A stretch of 24,042 nucleotides of DNA from UBA2767 sp964194535. Lineage in GTDB: Bacteria > Pseudomonadota > Alphaproteobacteria > Rhizobiales > Methyloligellaceae. This document shows, in pieces, positions 8,247 through 16,891 of this stretch. The DNA lies in NCBI GenBank assembly GCA_964194535.1, contig CAXMMX010000144.1, positions 1 to 24,042 of the forward strand. The letters run 5' to 3'. Each line of letters begins with the position of its first letter. Position 1 is the stretch's first letter. A program made the translations under genes and the position numbers. The notes under the pieces are model-generated. The model ran no database searches, was not told the origin of the DNA, and worked only from the letters and a program-made list of their open reading frames with translations.

Positions 8247-8980
8247 CAGATGCCTTTATATTTGGCCATGGCTTGCGTGAAAGTGAGCCCGGCCCGCAAA
8301 TCTTTCACGGCCGCGGTATCGTCCCGGGCCAGCTTTTCAGCCAGGTCTGTAATCTCTTCAGCCCGCGCGACCGGCAATGACACCGCTCCCGTGCCATCGG
8401 CGCAGATAATATCGCCCGGTGCAACATTCACGCCGTCGATGACAACGGGCACATTGATGTCCTCGATTTTGAGACGCAGACGCCCCGTCGTCGGGATCAT
8501 ATGGCGGGAGAAGACGGGGAAATCGAACTCGATCATCTCTTCCAGATCGCGCACTGTGCCATCGACCAGAAGTCCGGCAACGCCCTTGAGCTTTGCCGCC
8601 AGGGACGCCATCCCGCCCCAGGTGGAGCATTGCGCGCCGCCCGCATCGACCACGATCACATCGCCCGCGCGGGCCGCGTCGATTATGGCGCCGACCGCAA
8701 AATCCTCCGAGCTATAGTCGCCATGCGCCCCCGCGATTTCCTTCACAGTGACAGCCGGCCCGGTGAAGCGGAAACCGGGGGAGACCGCCTTGATATGGGC
8801 AATGACTTGGTTGTGGAGACCGGTATTGTCCAGAGCATTGGCGAGCGTGCTTGTGGCCAGCCCGGCTATTCGCCGGATCAGCTCATTTGAAGGGCGTTCA
8901 AAGTCTGCTTGGGACATGGATTCGGAACCATCAAATACCGGTTGCGGGGTGAGTTCTGATTTCAATCCTTCACGCGCCAT
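8246..8980 (-). CDS. RraA-family protein (4-hydroxy-4-methyl-2-oxoglutarate aldolase / oxaloacetate decarboxylase-like)
   Basis: This family (old name 'dimethylmenaquinone methyltransferase') includes class II HMG/CHA aldolases that give pyruvate and an oxo acid, and RraA inhibitors of RNase E. The 244-residue product shows the substrate and metal loop GGAQCSTWGG (114-123) and the DGTVRDLEE segment with Arg144-Asp145, as in aldolase members. The start could be 8980 or the internal ATG at 8917 (MSQADFERP), where homology appears to begin; neither has a strong SD. It is divergent from ubiK and coupled to the ThDP enzyme downstream. Catalysis is more likely than RNase E inhibition because of the metabolic partner. 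Confidence 0.83.
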   Translation of the reverse strand: MAREGLKSELTPQPVFDGSESMSQADFERPSNELIRRIAGLATSTLANALDNTGLHNQVIAHIKAVSPGFRFTGPAVTVKEIAGAHGDYSSEDFAVGAIIDAARAGDVIVVDAGGAQCSTWGGMASLAAKLKGVAGLLVDGTVRDLEEMIEFDFPVFSRHMIPTTGRLRLKIEDINVPVVIDGVNVAPGDIICADGTGAVSLPVARAEEITDLAEKLARDDTAAVKDLRAGLTFTQAMAKYKGI

Positions 8981-9061
8981 TGGTTAACGTCTTGATTGAG
9001 AGCCAGGGCGGCACCATAACCATAATTAGAAGAGTTCAGGATCAGGAGATATCACAGAGTG

Positions 9062-9370
9062 ATGACCCAAACCACAAACCGGTTATTCGATGAGCTGGCC
9101 AAGTTGATGACAGATGCCACGGGTGCAGTCCAGGGCGTTCGCGGCGAGGTTGAGAACGTCATCCGTTCACAGGCGGAACGGGTGTTGCGCGATCTCGACA
9201 TTGTGCAGCGCGAGGAGTTCGAGGCCATGAAGGCCATGGCGCTGAAAGCACGCGAGGAAAATGTACAGCTGGAGAAGAGGATTGCCGAACTGGAAGGGGA
9301 ACTTGCCCTTCTCGGCCACGAGCTTCAGCCCGCCAGCCACCCTGGCGGCGAATCGCCTTCAGGCGAATAG
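9062..9370 (+). CDS. ubiK: Ubiquinone biosynthesis accessory factor UbiK (BMFP/DUF526 family)
   Basis: A 102-residue, mostly helical protein. The family assists aerobic ubiquinone synthesis in E. coli and oligomerises by a C-terminal coiled coil. The N-terminal half has the amphipathic RLFDELAKLMTDATGAVQGVRGEVE stretch typical of BMFP proteins; the C-terminal half (about 45-85) is a heptad-like coiled coil (REEFEAMKAMALKAREEN..LEKRIAELE). The AGGAG at 9044-9048 is 13 bases from ATG 9062 and 10 from GTG 9059, so the start could be one codon earlier. It is divergent from the RraA-like gene. Confidence 0.88.
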   Translation: MTQTTNRLFDELAKLMTDATGAVQGVRGEVENVIRSQAERVLRDLDIVQREEFEAMKAMALKAREENVQLEKRIAELEGELALLGHELQPASHPGGESPSGE

Positions 9371-9640
9371 CGCGCCTCACAGATGGCATAATTCGACTTC
9401 ATTTCCGCCGTGTGCAGGCCTTTTTTACACTTCAGACTAAGGCTAACCGCGCCTGTGTAATAAATTGGCGTGGACAAGTATGCCTGGCTCCTTGCGACTC
9501 AATCGACCCTAGGGTTATGTCGCAGTGGTTGTGGTTCGTAACTGAAGCACCGCAATATTTAGTGGGACTCGGGGGGAGTCACGCGTATATCTTGTGCGCG
9601 CGGATACCCCACTCCCGCCAGGCCGTAGCAAAGGCAAGCC
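9371..9640. other. Intergenic spacer ubiK-ybjN, nothing definite
   Basis: About 270 bp without a convincing gene. A short hairpin TCGCC-TTCA-GGCGA covers the end of ubiK but lacks a U-run. The stretch around 9440-9560 is less GC-rich than the flanks and probably carries the promoter of the ybjN-proC unit; I could not pick a clear -35/-10 pair. Confidence 0.4.
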
Positions 9641-10134
9641 ATGGCGTCGATGGATTCCAACTATGAACGCTCGGGCCATCCGGTCGATTTGCTTGAGAAT
9701 ATTGCGACCATGCACGACTGGGCTTTCGAGCGCAGCGCGGAAGACGAGTTGTCGCTATGCGTGGCCGGCACCTGGAGCGATTATCAGATATCGCTGAACT
9801 GGCGCGAAGATCTCGAGGCGCTGCACCTGGCATGCGCAGTCGATCTGAAGGTGTCCGATGTCCGGCTCTCCGAGGTGTACCGCCTGATGGCCACCATCAA
9901 CGAACAGCTCTGGATTGGACATTTCGATCTGTGGCGCACCGAAAACTTGCTGCTGTACCGCCATGGGCTGATGCTCAATTGCGCCGAACCGACCGTGCCC
10001 CAGTGCGAGGCCTTGCTGCATTCGGCGCTGGATGCGTGCGAGCGATACTTCCAGGCTTTCCAGTTCGTGATCTGGGCCGGTAAAACGGCCGAAGAATCCC
10101 TGGCAAGCACCATGTTCGAAACCGAAGGACAGGC

Positions 10135-10138
<4 letters not shown>
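9641..10138 (+). CDS. YbjN domain-containing protein
   Basis: A 165-residue soluble protein with the YbjN fold, related in structure to type III secretion chaperones. Biochemical function is unknown; in enterobacteria YbjN affects motility and stress phenotypes. Features include the WSDYQISLNWREDLEALHLACAV strand region (about 46-67), the SEVYRLMATINEQLWIGHFDLW segment, where the family's 'N..L..G.F' pattern is visible, and a C-terminal helix. An ATG at 9653 is an alternative start. Its end overlaps the proC ATG by four bases (ATGA), a pairing often seen in alphaproteobacteria. Confidence 0.85.
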
Positions 10139-10959
<821 letters not shown>

Positions 10960-11030
10960 CCTGATTCCGCGTTTCTTGTCGCAGAGAAGGTGAAGCTCTA
11001 TCCTCTCGCAAAAAGGAGCGTATACACCTC

Positions 11031-11387
11031 GTGCAGGATAATAATTCTTCCCCGGAAATTGCTTTCGATGATTTTATGAAAGTGGATATCCGCGTCGGCA
11101 CGGTGACGCGTGCGGAACCCTTTGCCGAGGCGCGCAAGCCTGCGATCAAGCTCTGGATCGATTTTGGACCTGAAATTGGCGAGAAAAAAAGCTCGGCCCA
11201 GATCACCATTCACTATCCTTTGGAGGAACTGGTCGGGCGCCAGGTGGCGGCCGTCGTCAACTTCCCGCCACGCCAGATCGGGCCGATGATGTCGGAAGTG
11301 CTGACATTGGGCTTTCCAGATGAGGACCGGGAAGTGGTTTTGTTCGCTCCCGATTTGAAAGTGCCCGATGGGGGGCGGCTGTTCTGA
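11031..11387 (+). CDS. tRNA-binding domain protein, CsaA type
   Basis: A 118-residue single-domain OB-fold protein of the CsaA/Trbp111 family, which binds tRNA-like structures; B. subtilis CsaA was described as a secretion chaperone. The opening FDDFMKVDIRVGTVTRAEPF and the closing GFPDEDREVVLFAPDLKVPDGGRLF are diagnostic. The start is GTG at 11031, with AAAAGGAG at 11011-11018 some 12 bases upstream; no ATG precedes the domain. Its TGA shares its last base with the ATG of the next gene (TGATG), so the dehydrogenase is translationally coupled to it. Confidence 0.92.
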   Translation: MQDNNSSPEIAFDDFMKVDIRVGTVTRAEPFAEARKPAIKLWIDFGPEIGEKKSSAQITIHYPLEELVGRQVAAVVNFPPRQIGPMMSEVLTLGFPDEDREVVLFAPDLKVPDGGRLF

Positions 11388-12349
11388 TGAAAATCGTCAT
11401 TACCGGCGGGGCTGGGTTTCTGGGCTGCAAGCTGAGCCAGGCTCTGCTGGCAACAGGTGGATCGCCAGAGTCCATTGGCGAGCCCATCCGTGAACTCATC
11501 TGCATTGATCAGACTAAGCCGGACGAGCCGGTCCCGGGCGTCACATATGTGCAGGCCGATATTTGCGCGCCCGGAGCCTTCGACCGGCTTATCGATGGCG
11601 ATACGACAAGCATCTTCCATCTGGCGGCGGTGGTTTCGTCCCAGGCGGAGGCCGATTTTGACCTCGGCATGAAGGTCAATCTCGACGCCACGCGCGCGCT
11701 TCTGGAGCATTGCCGTAAGCTGGACGCACCGCCACGCTTCATCTTCGCCAGCTCGGTCGCCGCTTTCGGCGTGGCGCCGCCCATCGTCGACGACGATACG
11801 CCTGTCAGGCCGCTCAACTCCTATGGCGTTGAAAAGGCGATCTGTGAATATCTGGTGGGTGAATATGCCAGGCGCGGCTTTATCGATGGACGCTGCTTGC
11901 GCCTGCCCACCATCGTCATCCGCCCCGGCGCGCCCAACAAGGCGGCATCGTCCTTCGCCAGTTCCATTCTGAGAGAGCCGTTGCAGGGACACAAAACAGT
12001 GTGCCCCGTGGCTGAGGATTTGGCCATCTGGATTCAGTCGCCGCGCGCGGTCATCGCCAATCTCATTCACGGGCACAATCTGCCGGCTGATGCCTGGGAG
12101 GAGGGCTTGCGGGTTCTCAACCTGCCCGGCATCACTGTCACGGTTGCCGGGATGGTGGCGGGACTTGAAAAAGCTGGTGGAGATTCAGGACTGATATCAT
12201 GGGAACGCGATGAGGCTATCGAAGCCATCATGGGTTCCTGGCCGAGAGGCATGAAAACACCGCGCGCCGTGAAACTCGGATTTAAGGCCGACGAGAACAT
12301 AGACACCATCATCAGCGTGTTTCTCGAAGACGAAATTGAAAAACACTGA
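11387..12349 (+). CDS. denD: NAD-dependent epimerase/dehydratase, D-erythronate dehydrogenase-like
   Basis: A 320-residue extended SDR. The NAD loop GGAGFLG is at 7-13, and the catalytic elements are S122/S123 (FASSVAAFG), Y146 and K150 (NSYGVEK). The overall pattern (SSFASSILREPLQG, 'VCPV', IWIQSPRAVIANLIH) matches proteins named D-erythronate dehydrogenase DenD, which oxidise D-erythronate to 2-oxo-tetronate for the Otn kinase/aldolase route. No kinase or aldolase of that route is present here, so the real substrate may differ. It is coupled to the csaA-like gene, and an SDR follows after 28 bp. Confidence 0.8.
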   Translation: MKIVITGGAGFLGCKLSQALLATGGSPESIGEPIRELICIDQTKPDEPVPGVTYVQADICAPGAFDRLIDGDTTSIFHLAAVVSSQAEADFDLGMKVNLDATRALLEHCRKLDAPPRFIFASSVAAFGVAPPIVDDDTPVRPLNSYGVEKAICEYLVGEYARRGFIDGRCLRLPTIVIRPGAPNKAASSFASSILREPLQGHKTVCPVAEDLAIWIQSPRAVIANLIHGHNLPADAWEEGLRVLNLPGITVTVAGMVAGLEKAGGDSGLISWERDEAIEAIMGSWPRGMKTPRAVKLGFKADENIDTIISVFLEDEIEKH

Positions 12350-12377
12350 CAACATCACGGATGGATAGGGAGAGAGC

Positions 12378-13133
12378 ATGAGTGAGGCAAAAATTGCGCT
12401 CATAACGGGCGCCGGCAGTGGCATTGGCCGGGCGACGGCACTGTTGTTGCACAACAATGGCTACGCGGTGGCGCTGACCGGCCGACGGCTTGAAGCGCTG
12501 GAGGAAACGGCGGGAATGGTGGGGGAAGGCGGGGGCAAGATGCTCGCAATCGCGACGGATATCGCCGATCCGGCTTCGGTCGCTGCCGCATTCAAAAAAA
12601 CCAGGGATGAATTCGGACGGCTCGATCTGCTGTTCAACAATGCCGGCACCAGCGCGCCTGGCGTGCCCATGGAGGAGTTGACGCCGAATGAGTGGCAGGA
12701 GGTGGTCAATGTGAACCTGAACGGCACATTCTATTGCGCGCAGGAAGCCATAAAGATCATGAAGTCGCAAAAACCGAAGGGCGGGCGCATCATCAATAAC
12801 GGGTCAATCTCGGCGCACGCGCCGCGGCCCTTCTCCGTGGCCTATACCGCCACCAAGCACGCCATCACCGGCCTCACCAGGACCATCTCTCTCGATGGCC
12901 GCAAGGATGACATCGCCTGTGGGCAGATCGACATCGGCAATGCGCTGACCGAGCGCACGGTCAGAATGACCAAGGGCGTGCCCCAGGCAGATGGCTCTGA
13001 AAAGATCGAGCCGGTCATGACAGCCGGTCAGGTGGCGGAAGCGGTCCTGTTTATGGACAGCCTGCCGCTGGAAACCAATGTTCAGTTCATGACCATCATG
13101 GCAACGAAAATGCCATTTGTCGGACGGGGCTGA
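12378..13133 (+). CDS. SDR-family oxidoreductase
   Basis: A classical short-chain dehydrogenase of 251 residues. It has the cofactor motif TGAGSGIG (10-17), NNAG (87-90), an N-V-N stretch near 111-115, catalytic Ser around 143-145 (NGSISAH), Y156 and K160 (VAYTATKHA). Residues 35-36 (GRR) after strand 2 suggest NADPH preference. Substrate unknown. A GGGAGAG stretch upstream of ATG 12378 acts as SD. It is probably co-transcribed with the DenD-like gene and may act with it on a sugar acid or polyol. Confidence 0.93.
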   Translation: MSEAKIALITGAGSGIGRATALLLHNNGYAVALTGRRLEALEETAGMVGEGGGKMLAIATDIADPASVAAAFKKTRDEFGRLDLLFNNAGTSAPGVPMEELTPNEWQEVVNVNLNGTFYCAQEAIKIMKSQKPKGGRIINNGSISAHAPRPFSVAYTATKHAITGLTRTISLDGRKDDIACGQIDIGNALTERTVRMTKGVPQADGSEKIEPVMTAGQVAEAVLFMDSLPLETNVQFMTIMATKMPFVGRG

Positions 13134-13144
13134 CCGCCTCAGCC
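13128..13144 (+). other. 6-bp hairpin over SDR stop codon
   Basis: GGCTGA and TCAGCC flank a five-base loop; the first arm contains the stop codon. No U-run follows, so it is only a possible weak or Rho-dependent end signal before the YegP gene. Confidence 0.3.
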
Positions 13145-13229
13145 GGTAACGCGGACCCAAGAGGAATTGACGGCGGTAATCTGCCATGGAAGTCTGCAAC
13201 TGAATATTTCGGGCAGAGGAGGAAACATA

Positions 13230-13562
13230 ATGTCTTCAAGCGACAATTGGGATGTCTACCAGGATAAAGCTGGCGAATATCGCTGGCGACGCACGGCGAC
13301 AAACGGAAATATTGTTGGCGCCGCGACGGAAGGCTATGTGAACAAATCTGACTGCGTTGCAAATGCTCAGCGCCACAGTATGGATGGCAATCCCGATGGT
13401 CTAGGCGCTGGCGACAAATGGGAATTCTACACCGATAACAAGGACGAACACCGGTGGCGCCGCACTGCCAGCAATGGCGAGGGTGTCGGCGCGTCCAGCG
13501 AAGGGTATTCAGGCAAGGCCGATTGCGAGGCGAACGCCCAGCGTAATGGTTATACCGGCTAG
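13230..13562 (+). CDS. YegP-family protein with two DUF1508 repeats
   Basis: A 110-residue protein made of two tandem DUF1508 units, at about 5-50 (DNWDVYQDKAGEYRWRR..NGNIVG) and 58-105 (DKWEFYTDNKDEHRWRR..NGEGVG), each ending in a 'EGY..K.DC.ANAQRN/H' helix. Function is unknown; the fold is a small beta-alpha unit. The ATG at 13230 is chosen because AGGAGG lies just upstream (13217-13222) and the first repeat begins at once; the frame remains open back to 13167 without homology. The next gene is convergent. Confidence 0.93.
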   Translation: MSSSDNWDVYQDKAGEYRWRRTATNGNIVGAATEGYVNKSDCVANAQRHSMDGNPDGLGAGDKWEFYTDNKDEHRWRRTASNGEGVGASSEGYSGKADCEANAQRNGYTG

Positions 13563-13592
13563 CTCTGGGGCTGGAGCAGTTTCAAGTTGGGG

Positions 13593-13612
13593 GCGGGGGT
13601 CAGCTACCCCGC
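13593..13612 (+). terminator. Candidate intrinsic terminator of the YegP gene
   Basis: GCGGGG (13593-13598) pairs with CCCCGC (13607-13612) around an eight-base loop, followed by TCTCTCTTT on the plus strand. It overlaps the end of the convergent efflux gene, so it separates the two convergent units. The U-tract is interrupted by C, which lowers confidence. Confidence 0.5.
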
Positions 13613-15142
13613 TCTCTCTTTGCGCAAAGGATTTTGCATCACCAGCACCACCGGGATGAAAAGGACGAGAATGACGGCCATCAGGCGGAAGTCGTCGATA
13701 TAGGCAATGAGTTCGGCCTGCTGGGTCACCATACGGTTGAGCGCGGAAAGGCCCGAGGGGGTGGACAAATCCCACGCCTCGGGCAAGCCCAGATGCCGCA
13801 CACCCTCATTGAATGGCGAAATATGATCGCTCAGCACTGAATGGGTGGCTTGCGTGTTGCGCACCAGATAACTCGCGAATAATGCGATACCCAGGCTGCG
13901 GCCCATATTGTTCAACAGTGAATAGAAAGCCGTGCCGACATCGCGCTGTTCCGGGGCTATGGTGGAGAATGCGATGGTGTTCACCGGAATGATGAAACAG
14001 CTGAGGGAAATTCCCTGAACGAAATTGTTCATCAGCACGGTGGCGAGTTCAATGTCCTGGGTAAAGTTCGAGAACTGCCACATGGACACTGCACCCAGCA
14101 ACATGCCGAAGACAATCACCTTGCGCGGGTCGATGATCTTGAGCAGATGACCGATGAACAGGGCCGAGACCATCGCGCCACCGCCACGCGCGGCCATGAT
14201 CACGCCGCTGTCGATAAGAGGATACCCGCCCTGGTTTTGTAGAAAGGGCGGTATCATAACCAGGCTCCCGAACAGCATAATGCCGAAAAGAACCCGCAGC
14301 ACGATGCCGGACATGTAGTTTTTGTCCCGGAATATGACCGGATCGACGAAGGGTATTTTCGAGGTGAGAGAATTGACGACAAACACCCACAGCGCGCCTG
14401 CGCCAACGAGGGCGAGCAGGATGATCGTGGGGGATGAGAACCAGTCGAGCCGTTCGCCGCGATCCATAATGAACTGCGCCGACGCAACCGTGATCGCCAG
14501 CATCACGAACCCGAAATAGTTGAATGTGCGCTTCTTCATGTTGCGCGTCCTGGGCACCAGCGTGGCGATCATGATGAAAGCCAGCAGTCCTATGGGCAGG
14601 TTGAGATAGAAAATCCAGCGCCAGTTGAAGTATTCGGTGATGTAGCCCCCGAGTGTCGGCCCGAAGACGGGGCCGAACATGATGCCGACTCCCCACCAGC
14701 CCATGGCAATGCCGAAGTCTTCACGCGGATAAGTCGACAGGAGAGCTGATTGCGACAAGGGTATCAGGGCCGCCCCGAACATGCCCTGCACGAACCGGTA
14801 AATCAGGATTTCGGTCAGGGTTTCGGACGTTCCAGACATTATGGAGAAGATGATAAAACCGACAATTGAAAGTAACATCAATGGCTTGCGTCCGAAAATG
14901 CTGCTCACGGCCCCCCAAAGCGGTGTCATGATAGCGAGCGCGATGAGATAGGATGTCAGCACCCACGCCATCTGATCCTGGGTGGCGGACAGCGACCCCT
15001 GCATCTGCCTGAGCGCGATACTCATGAGGGATGTGTCGAACACCTGCAGCAGGGGCGCGAGGATCAGGGCGATTGTAATGAGTTTCAAGCGCATGCCGGT
15101 CGGTGTGGCTTCAGGTTGCTGAGCTCCGGCTGCCGCCGTCAT
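13604..15142 (-). CDS. DHA2-family (EmrB/QacA type) multidrug efflux MFS transporter
   Basis: A 512-residue proton-driven exporter with the length and hydrophobic pattern of the 14-helix DHA2 family. Visible are LQVFDTSLMSIALRQMQGSL in helix 1 (about 35-54), the motif-A-like loop IFGRKPLM (about 86-93), and the family signature FNWRWIFYLNLPIGLL (about 171-186). It is the last gene of marR-emrA-emrB and overlaps the adaptor gene by four bases (ATGA). It probably works with that adaptor and an outer-membrane channel encoded elsewhere, since no TolC-like gene is in the window. Confidence 0.96.
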   Translation of the reverse strand: MTAAAGAQQPEATPTGMRLKLITIALILAPLLQVFDTSLMSIALRQMQGSLSATQDQMAWVLTSYLIALAIMTPLWGAVSSIFGRKPLMLLSIVGFIIFSIMSGTSETLTEILIYRFVQGMFGAALIPLSQSALLSTYPREDFGIAMGWWGVGIMFGPVFGPTLGGYITEYFNWRWIFYLNLPIGLLAFIMIATLVPRTRNMKKRTFNYFGFVMLAITVASAQFIMDRGERLDWFSSPTIILLALVGAGALWVFVVNSLTSKIPFVDPVIFRDKNYMSGIVLRVLFGIMLFGSLVMIPPFLQNQGGYPLIDSGVIMAARGGGAMVSALFIGHLLKIIDPRKVIVFGMLLGAVSMWQFSNFTQDIELATVLMNNFVQGISLSCFIIPVNTIAFSTIAPEQRDVGTAFYSLLNNMGRSLGIALFASYLVRNTQATHSVLSDHISPFNEGVRHLGLPEAWDLSTPSGLSALNRMVTQQAELIAYIDDFRLMAVILVLFIPVVLVMQNPLRKERAG

Positions 15143-16278
15143 ATCAGGTCCCTGGCCCAGTTGAGCGCGGCCCGGGTGAAGTCAGGCATGCGTCGCTGAT
15201 GCCCAGTGTCGATCTCGACGATGACGCTCATGCCCGCGCGCAGCGGCGGGTCGGCGAGCGGGTTTTTCAACTCGAGCCTTACCGGAAGCCGTTGCACCAC
15301 CTTGACCCAGTTACCGGTCGCGTTTTGCGGCGGCAGAAGAGCGAACTCCGCGCCCGTCGCCGGACTGATGCTCGAGACCACCGCTTCACGTATTTCGCCA
15401 GGATAGGCGTCGACGCGAATGGTTGCCTTTTGACCAACCCGCACATGCGTGAGCTTGGTTTCCTTGTAATTTGCATGGATCCAGACTTTCCCGGCGCCAA
15501 CGATGCTGAAGACCACCCTCCCAGCCTCGATATATTCACCTGGTTGCAGATCGAAATTGGTGACAAATCCAGTCACGGGCGCATGCACATGGGTGCGTCT
15601 AAGGTCAAGGGCGGCCTGGTCGCGTGCGGCCTGCGCCTCGCGCACTGCTGGCTGGGATCCAGCCGGCATGTCCGGATCGCCACCCAGCTTGGCACGGGCC
15701 TGGGCAATGTCCTGAATAATAGCCGAAACCCGGTCTGCCGCATTGCGCAAATTTCTGTTGGCGCTGTCCAAGTTGGTGCCGGACGCAAACCCCCGCATGT
15801 TGAGTTTCTGCTGGCGTTCATACTGCCGCTGATAATATTCCGCATCGCCTTCGGCGAGTGTCAGTTCCGCAAGCTTCTGTTTGTGGATCGCGCGAAGGGC
15901 TTCGATTCCCTGGCGTGCGGATATCAACCGCGCATCAGTGCGCTCGAGCGCGATGCTGAACGGCTCTGGGTCCATGCTGAACAGCAATGCGCCTTGCTCA
16001 ATCAATTGGTTCTCGCGCACCGCCACTTTGACCACCCGGCCCGAGATATCTGCGCTGACGGCGATTTTTTCGGACTTGATATAGGCATTGTCGGTCGAGA
16101 TGTACTGACTGCCGACAAAATAGATATAGAACCCGGAAAAGGTTGCTGCGAGCGGCCCGATAATCGACAGCAGCGTGATGCCGACCACCCGGTTGATACG
16201 CCATGACGCACGGGCCGCTTCCGGCTTTTTGGGTGTCCTGGTTGTTCTGGTGCGAGTGGTTTTGGGCTTAGCTGCCAT
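15139..16278 (-). CDS. HlyD-family periplasmic adaptor, EmrA-like
   Basis: A 379-residue membrane-fusion protein linking the EmrB-type pump to an outer-membrane channel. It has a Lys/Arg/Thr-rich cytoplasmic tail (2-30), one transmembrane helix (about 32-56), the biotinyl-lipoyl half-motif SADISGRVVKVAVRENQLI (about 73-91), a coiled-coil hairpin (about 105-215), the second lipoyl half HVHAPVTGFVTN (about 229-240), and the EmrA mark ATGNWVKVVQRLPVRLEL near 320-337. The ATG at 16278 is used because a G-rich SD precedes it by six bases and the upstream in-frame codons are the marR sequence in another frame; it overlaps the marR end by 11 bp. Confidence 0.94.
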   Translation of the reverse strand: MAAKPKTTRTRTTRTPKKPEAARASWRINRVVGITLLSIIGPLAATFSGFYIYFVGSQYISTDNAYIKSEKIAVSADISGRVVKVAVRENQLIEQGALLFSMDPEPFSIALERTDARLISARQGIEALRAIHKQKLAELTLAEGDAEYYQRQYERQQKLNMRGFASGTNLDSANRNLRNAADRVSAIIQDIAQARAKLGGDPDMPAGSQPAVREAQAARDQAALDLRRTHVHAPVTGFVTNFDLQPGEYIEAGRVVFSIVGAGKVWIHANYKETKLTHVRVGQKATIRVDAYPGEIREAVVSSISPATGAEFALLPPQNATGNWVKVVQRLPVRLELKNPLADPPLRAGMSVIVEIDTGHQRRMPDFTRAALNWARDLI

Positions 16279-16765
16279 GAGTACCCCCCGCGGCACGTTC
16301 AACGTCACCGGCCTCGTCCTCAACCAGATCCAGTTCAAGCATGTTTCCCTTGATGTGAAGCAACTGGTCGATCAGCCGTTCGCTGTCTGCTTCGGAAATG
16401 CCGCTGAGCGCTTCAATACGGGTCATTACCGAGAGTTCGCGCATGCGGTCGAGCACCGGCTGCACCTTGGCGTTCAGATAAAGGTTCCAGGCGCGGCGGT
16501 CGGCAGGATCACGCCGGCGTTCAACCAGGCCCTTGTTCTCAAGCCGGTCAATATGACGGGTGAGGGTAATATTTTCGATTTCGAGAATTTCCGCGAGGTC
16601 TCTCTGGTTAATGCCCTCGCGGCGGCGCAATCGCGCCAGAACCCGCCATTGAGCACGGGTCAGGCCCAGTTCGCGGGCGCGCATGTCGAAGCGTTTGCGC
16701 ACCAGGCGCGATACGTCACCCAGGAGAAACCCGAGAGAACGGGTGAGGTATGGATCATCAGACAT
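16268..16765 (-). CDS. MarR-family repressor of the adjacent efflux operon
   Basis: A 165-residue winged-helix regulator. The DNA-binding domain spans about 35-105: AQWRVLARLRRREGINQRDLAEILEIENITLTRHIDRLENKGLVERRRDPADRRAW, with recognition helix ITLTRHIDRLE and the wing DRR. Dimerisation helices flank it. It is the first gene of the marR-emrA-emrB operon, and a palindrome covering its probable promoter suggests autorepression relieved by pump substrates, as for EmrR. There is no good SD before ATG 16765, and the predicted 5' UTR is short (about 17 nt). Confidence 0.93.
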   Translation of the reverse strand: MSDDPYLTRSLGFLLGDVSRLVRKRFDMRARELGLTRAQWRVLARLRRREGINQRDLAEILEIENITLTRHIDRLENKGLVERRRDPADRRAWNLYLNAKVQPVLDRMRELSVMTRIEALSGISEADSERLIDQLLHIKGNMLELDLVEDEAGDVERAAGGTHGS

Positions 16766-16773
16766 GCTGAGTT

Positions 16774-16793
16774 ATAATAATCTAGCTTATTAT
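16774..16793. promoter_or_regulatory. Probable MarR operator overlapping the marR-emrAB promoter
   Basis: ATAATAA and TTATTAT form perfect seven-base arms around TCTAGC; the whole 20-bp site is palindromic at 18 of 20 positions. It starts nine bases upstream of marR. On the minus strand it overlaps a TATAAT (16794-16789) that could be the -10 box. Size and AT-richness match typical MarR-family operators. Confidence 0.75.
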
Positions 16794-16829
16794 ATGCCAG
16801 CACTATCTTTTATGGAATTTATGAGTGCA

Positions 16830-16891
16830 CAAAAACCTGCTCAGGAAGCGCTGGTGACATACAGGGTCTGTCACAGGCGCTTCCTGAGCAG
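16830..16891 (-). terminator. Very strong intrinsic terminator at the GNAT gene end
   Basis: Arms 16877-16891 and 16837-16851 are 15-bp perfect complements. After a two-by-two mismatch the stem continues for six more pairs (GTGACA/TGTCAC) to a nine-base loop. On the minus strand the stem is followed by GTTTTTG (from 16836 down). The first arm is the coding sequence of the last residues of the GNAT protein (LLRKRL and stop), so the hairpin overlaps the gene end. It isolates the deacetylase-GNAT unit from the downstream marR operon. Confidence 0.88.

Noticed and set aside
11213..12076. 287-residue minus-strand frame over the csaA-like and denD genes
   Set aside because: Antisense shadow; the plus-strand proteins carry full motifs.
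15103..16206. 367-residue plus-strand frame over emrA
   Set aside because: Antisense to a clear HlyD/EmrA gene with coupled neighbours.
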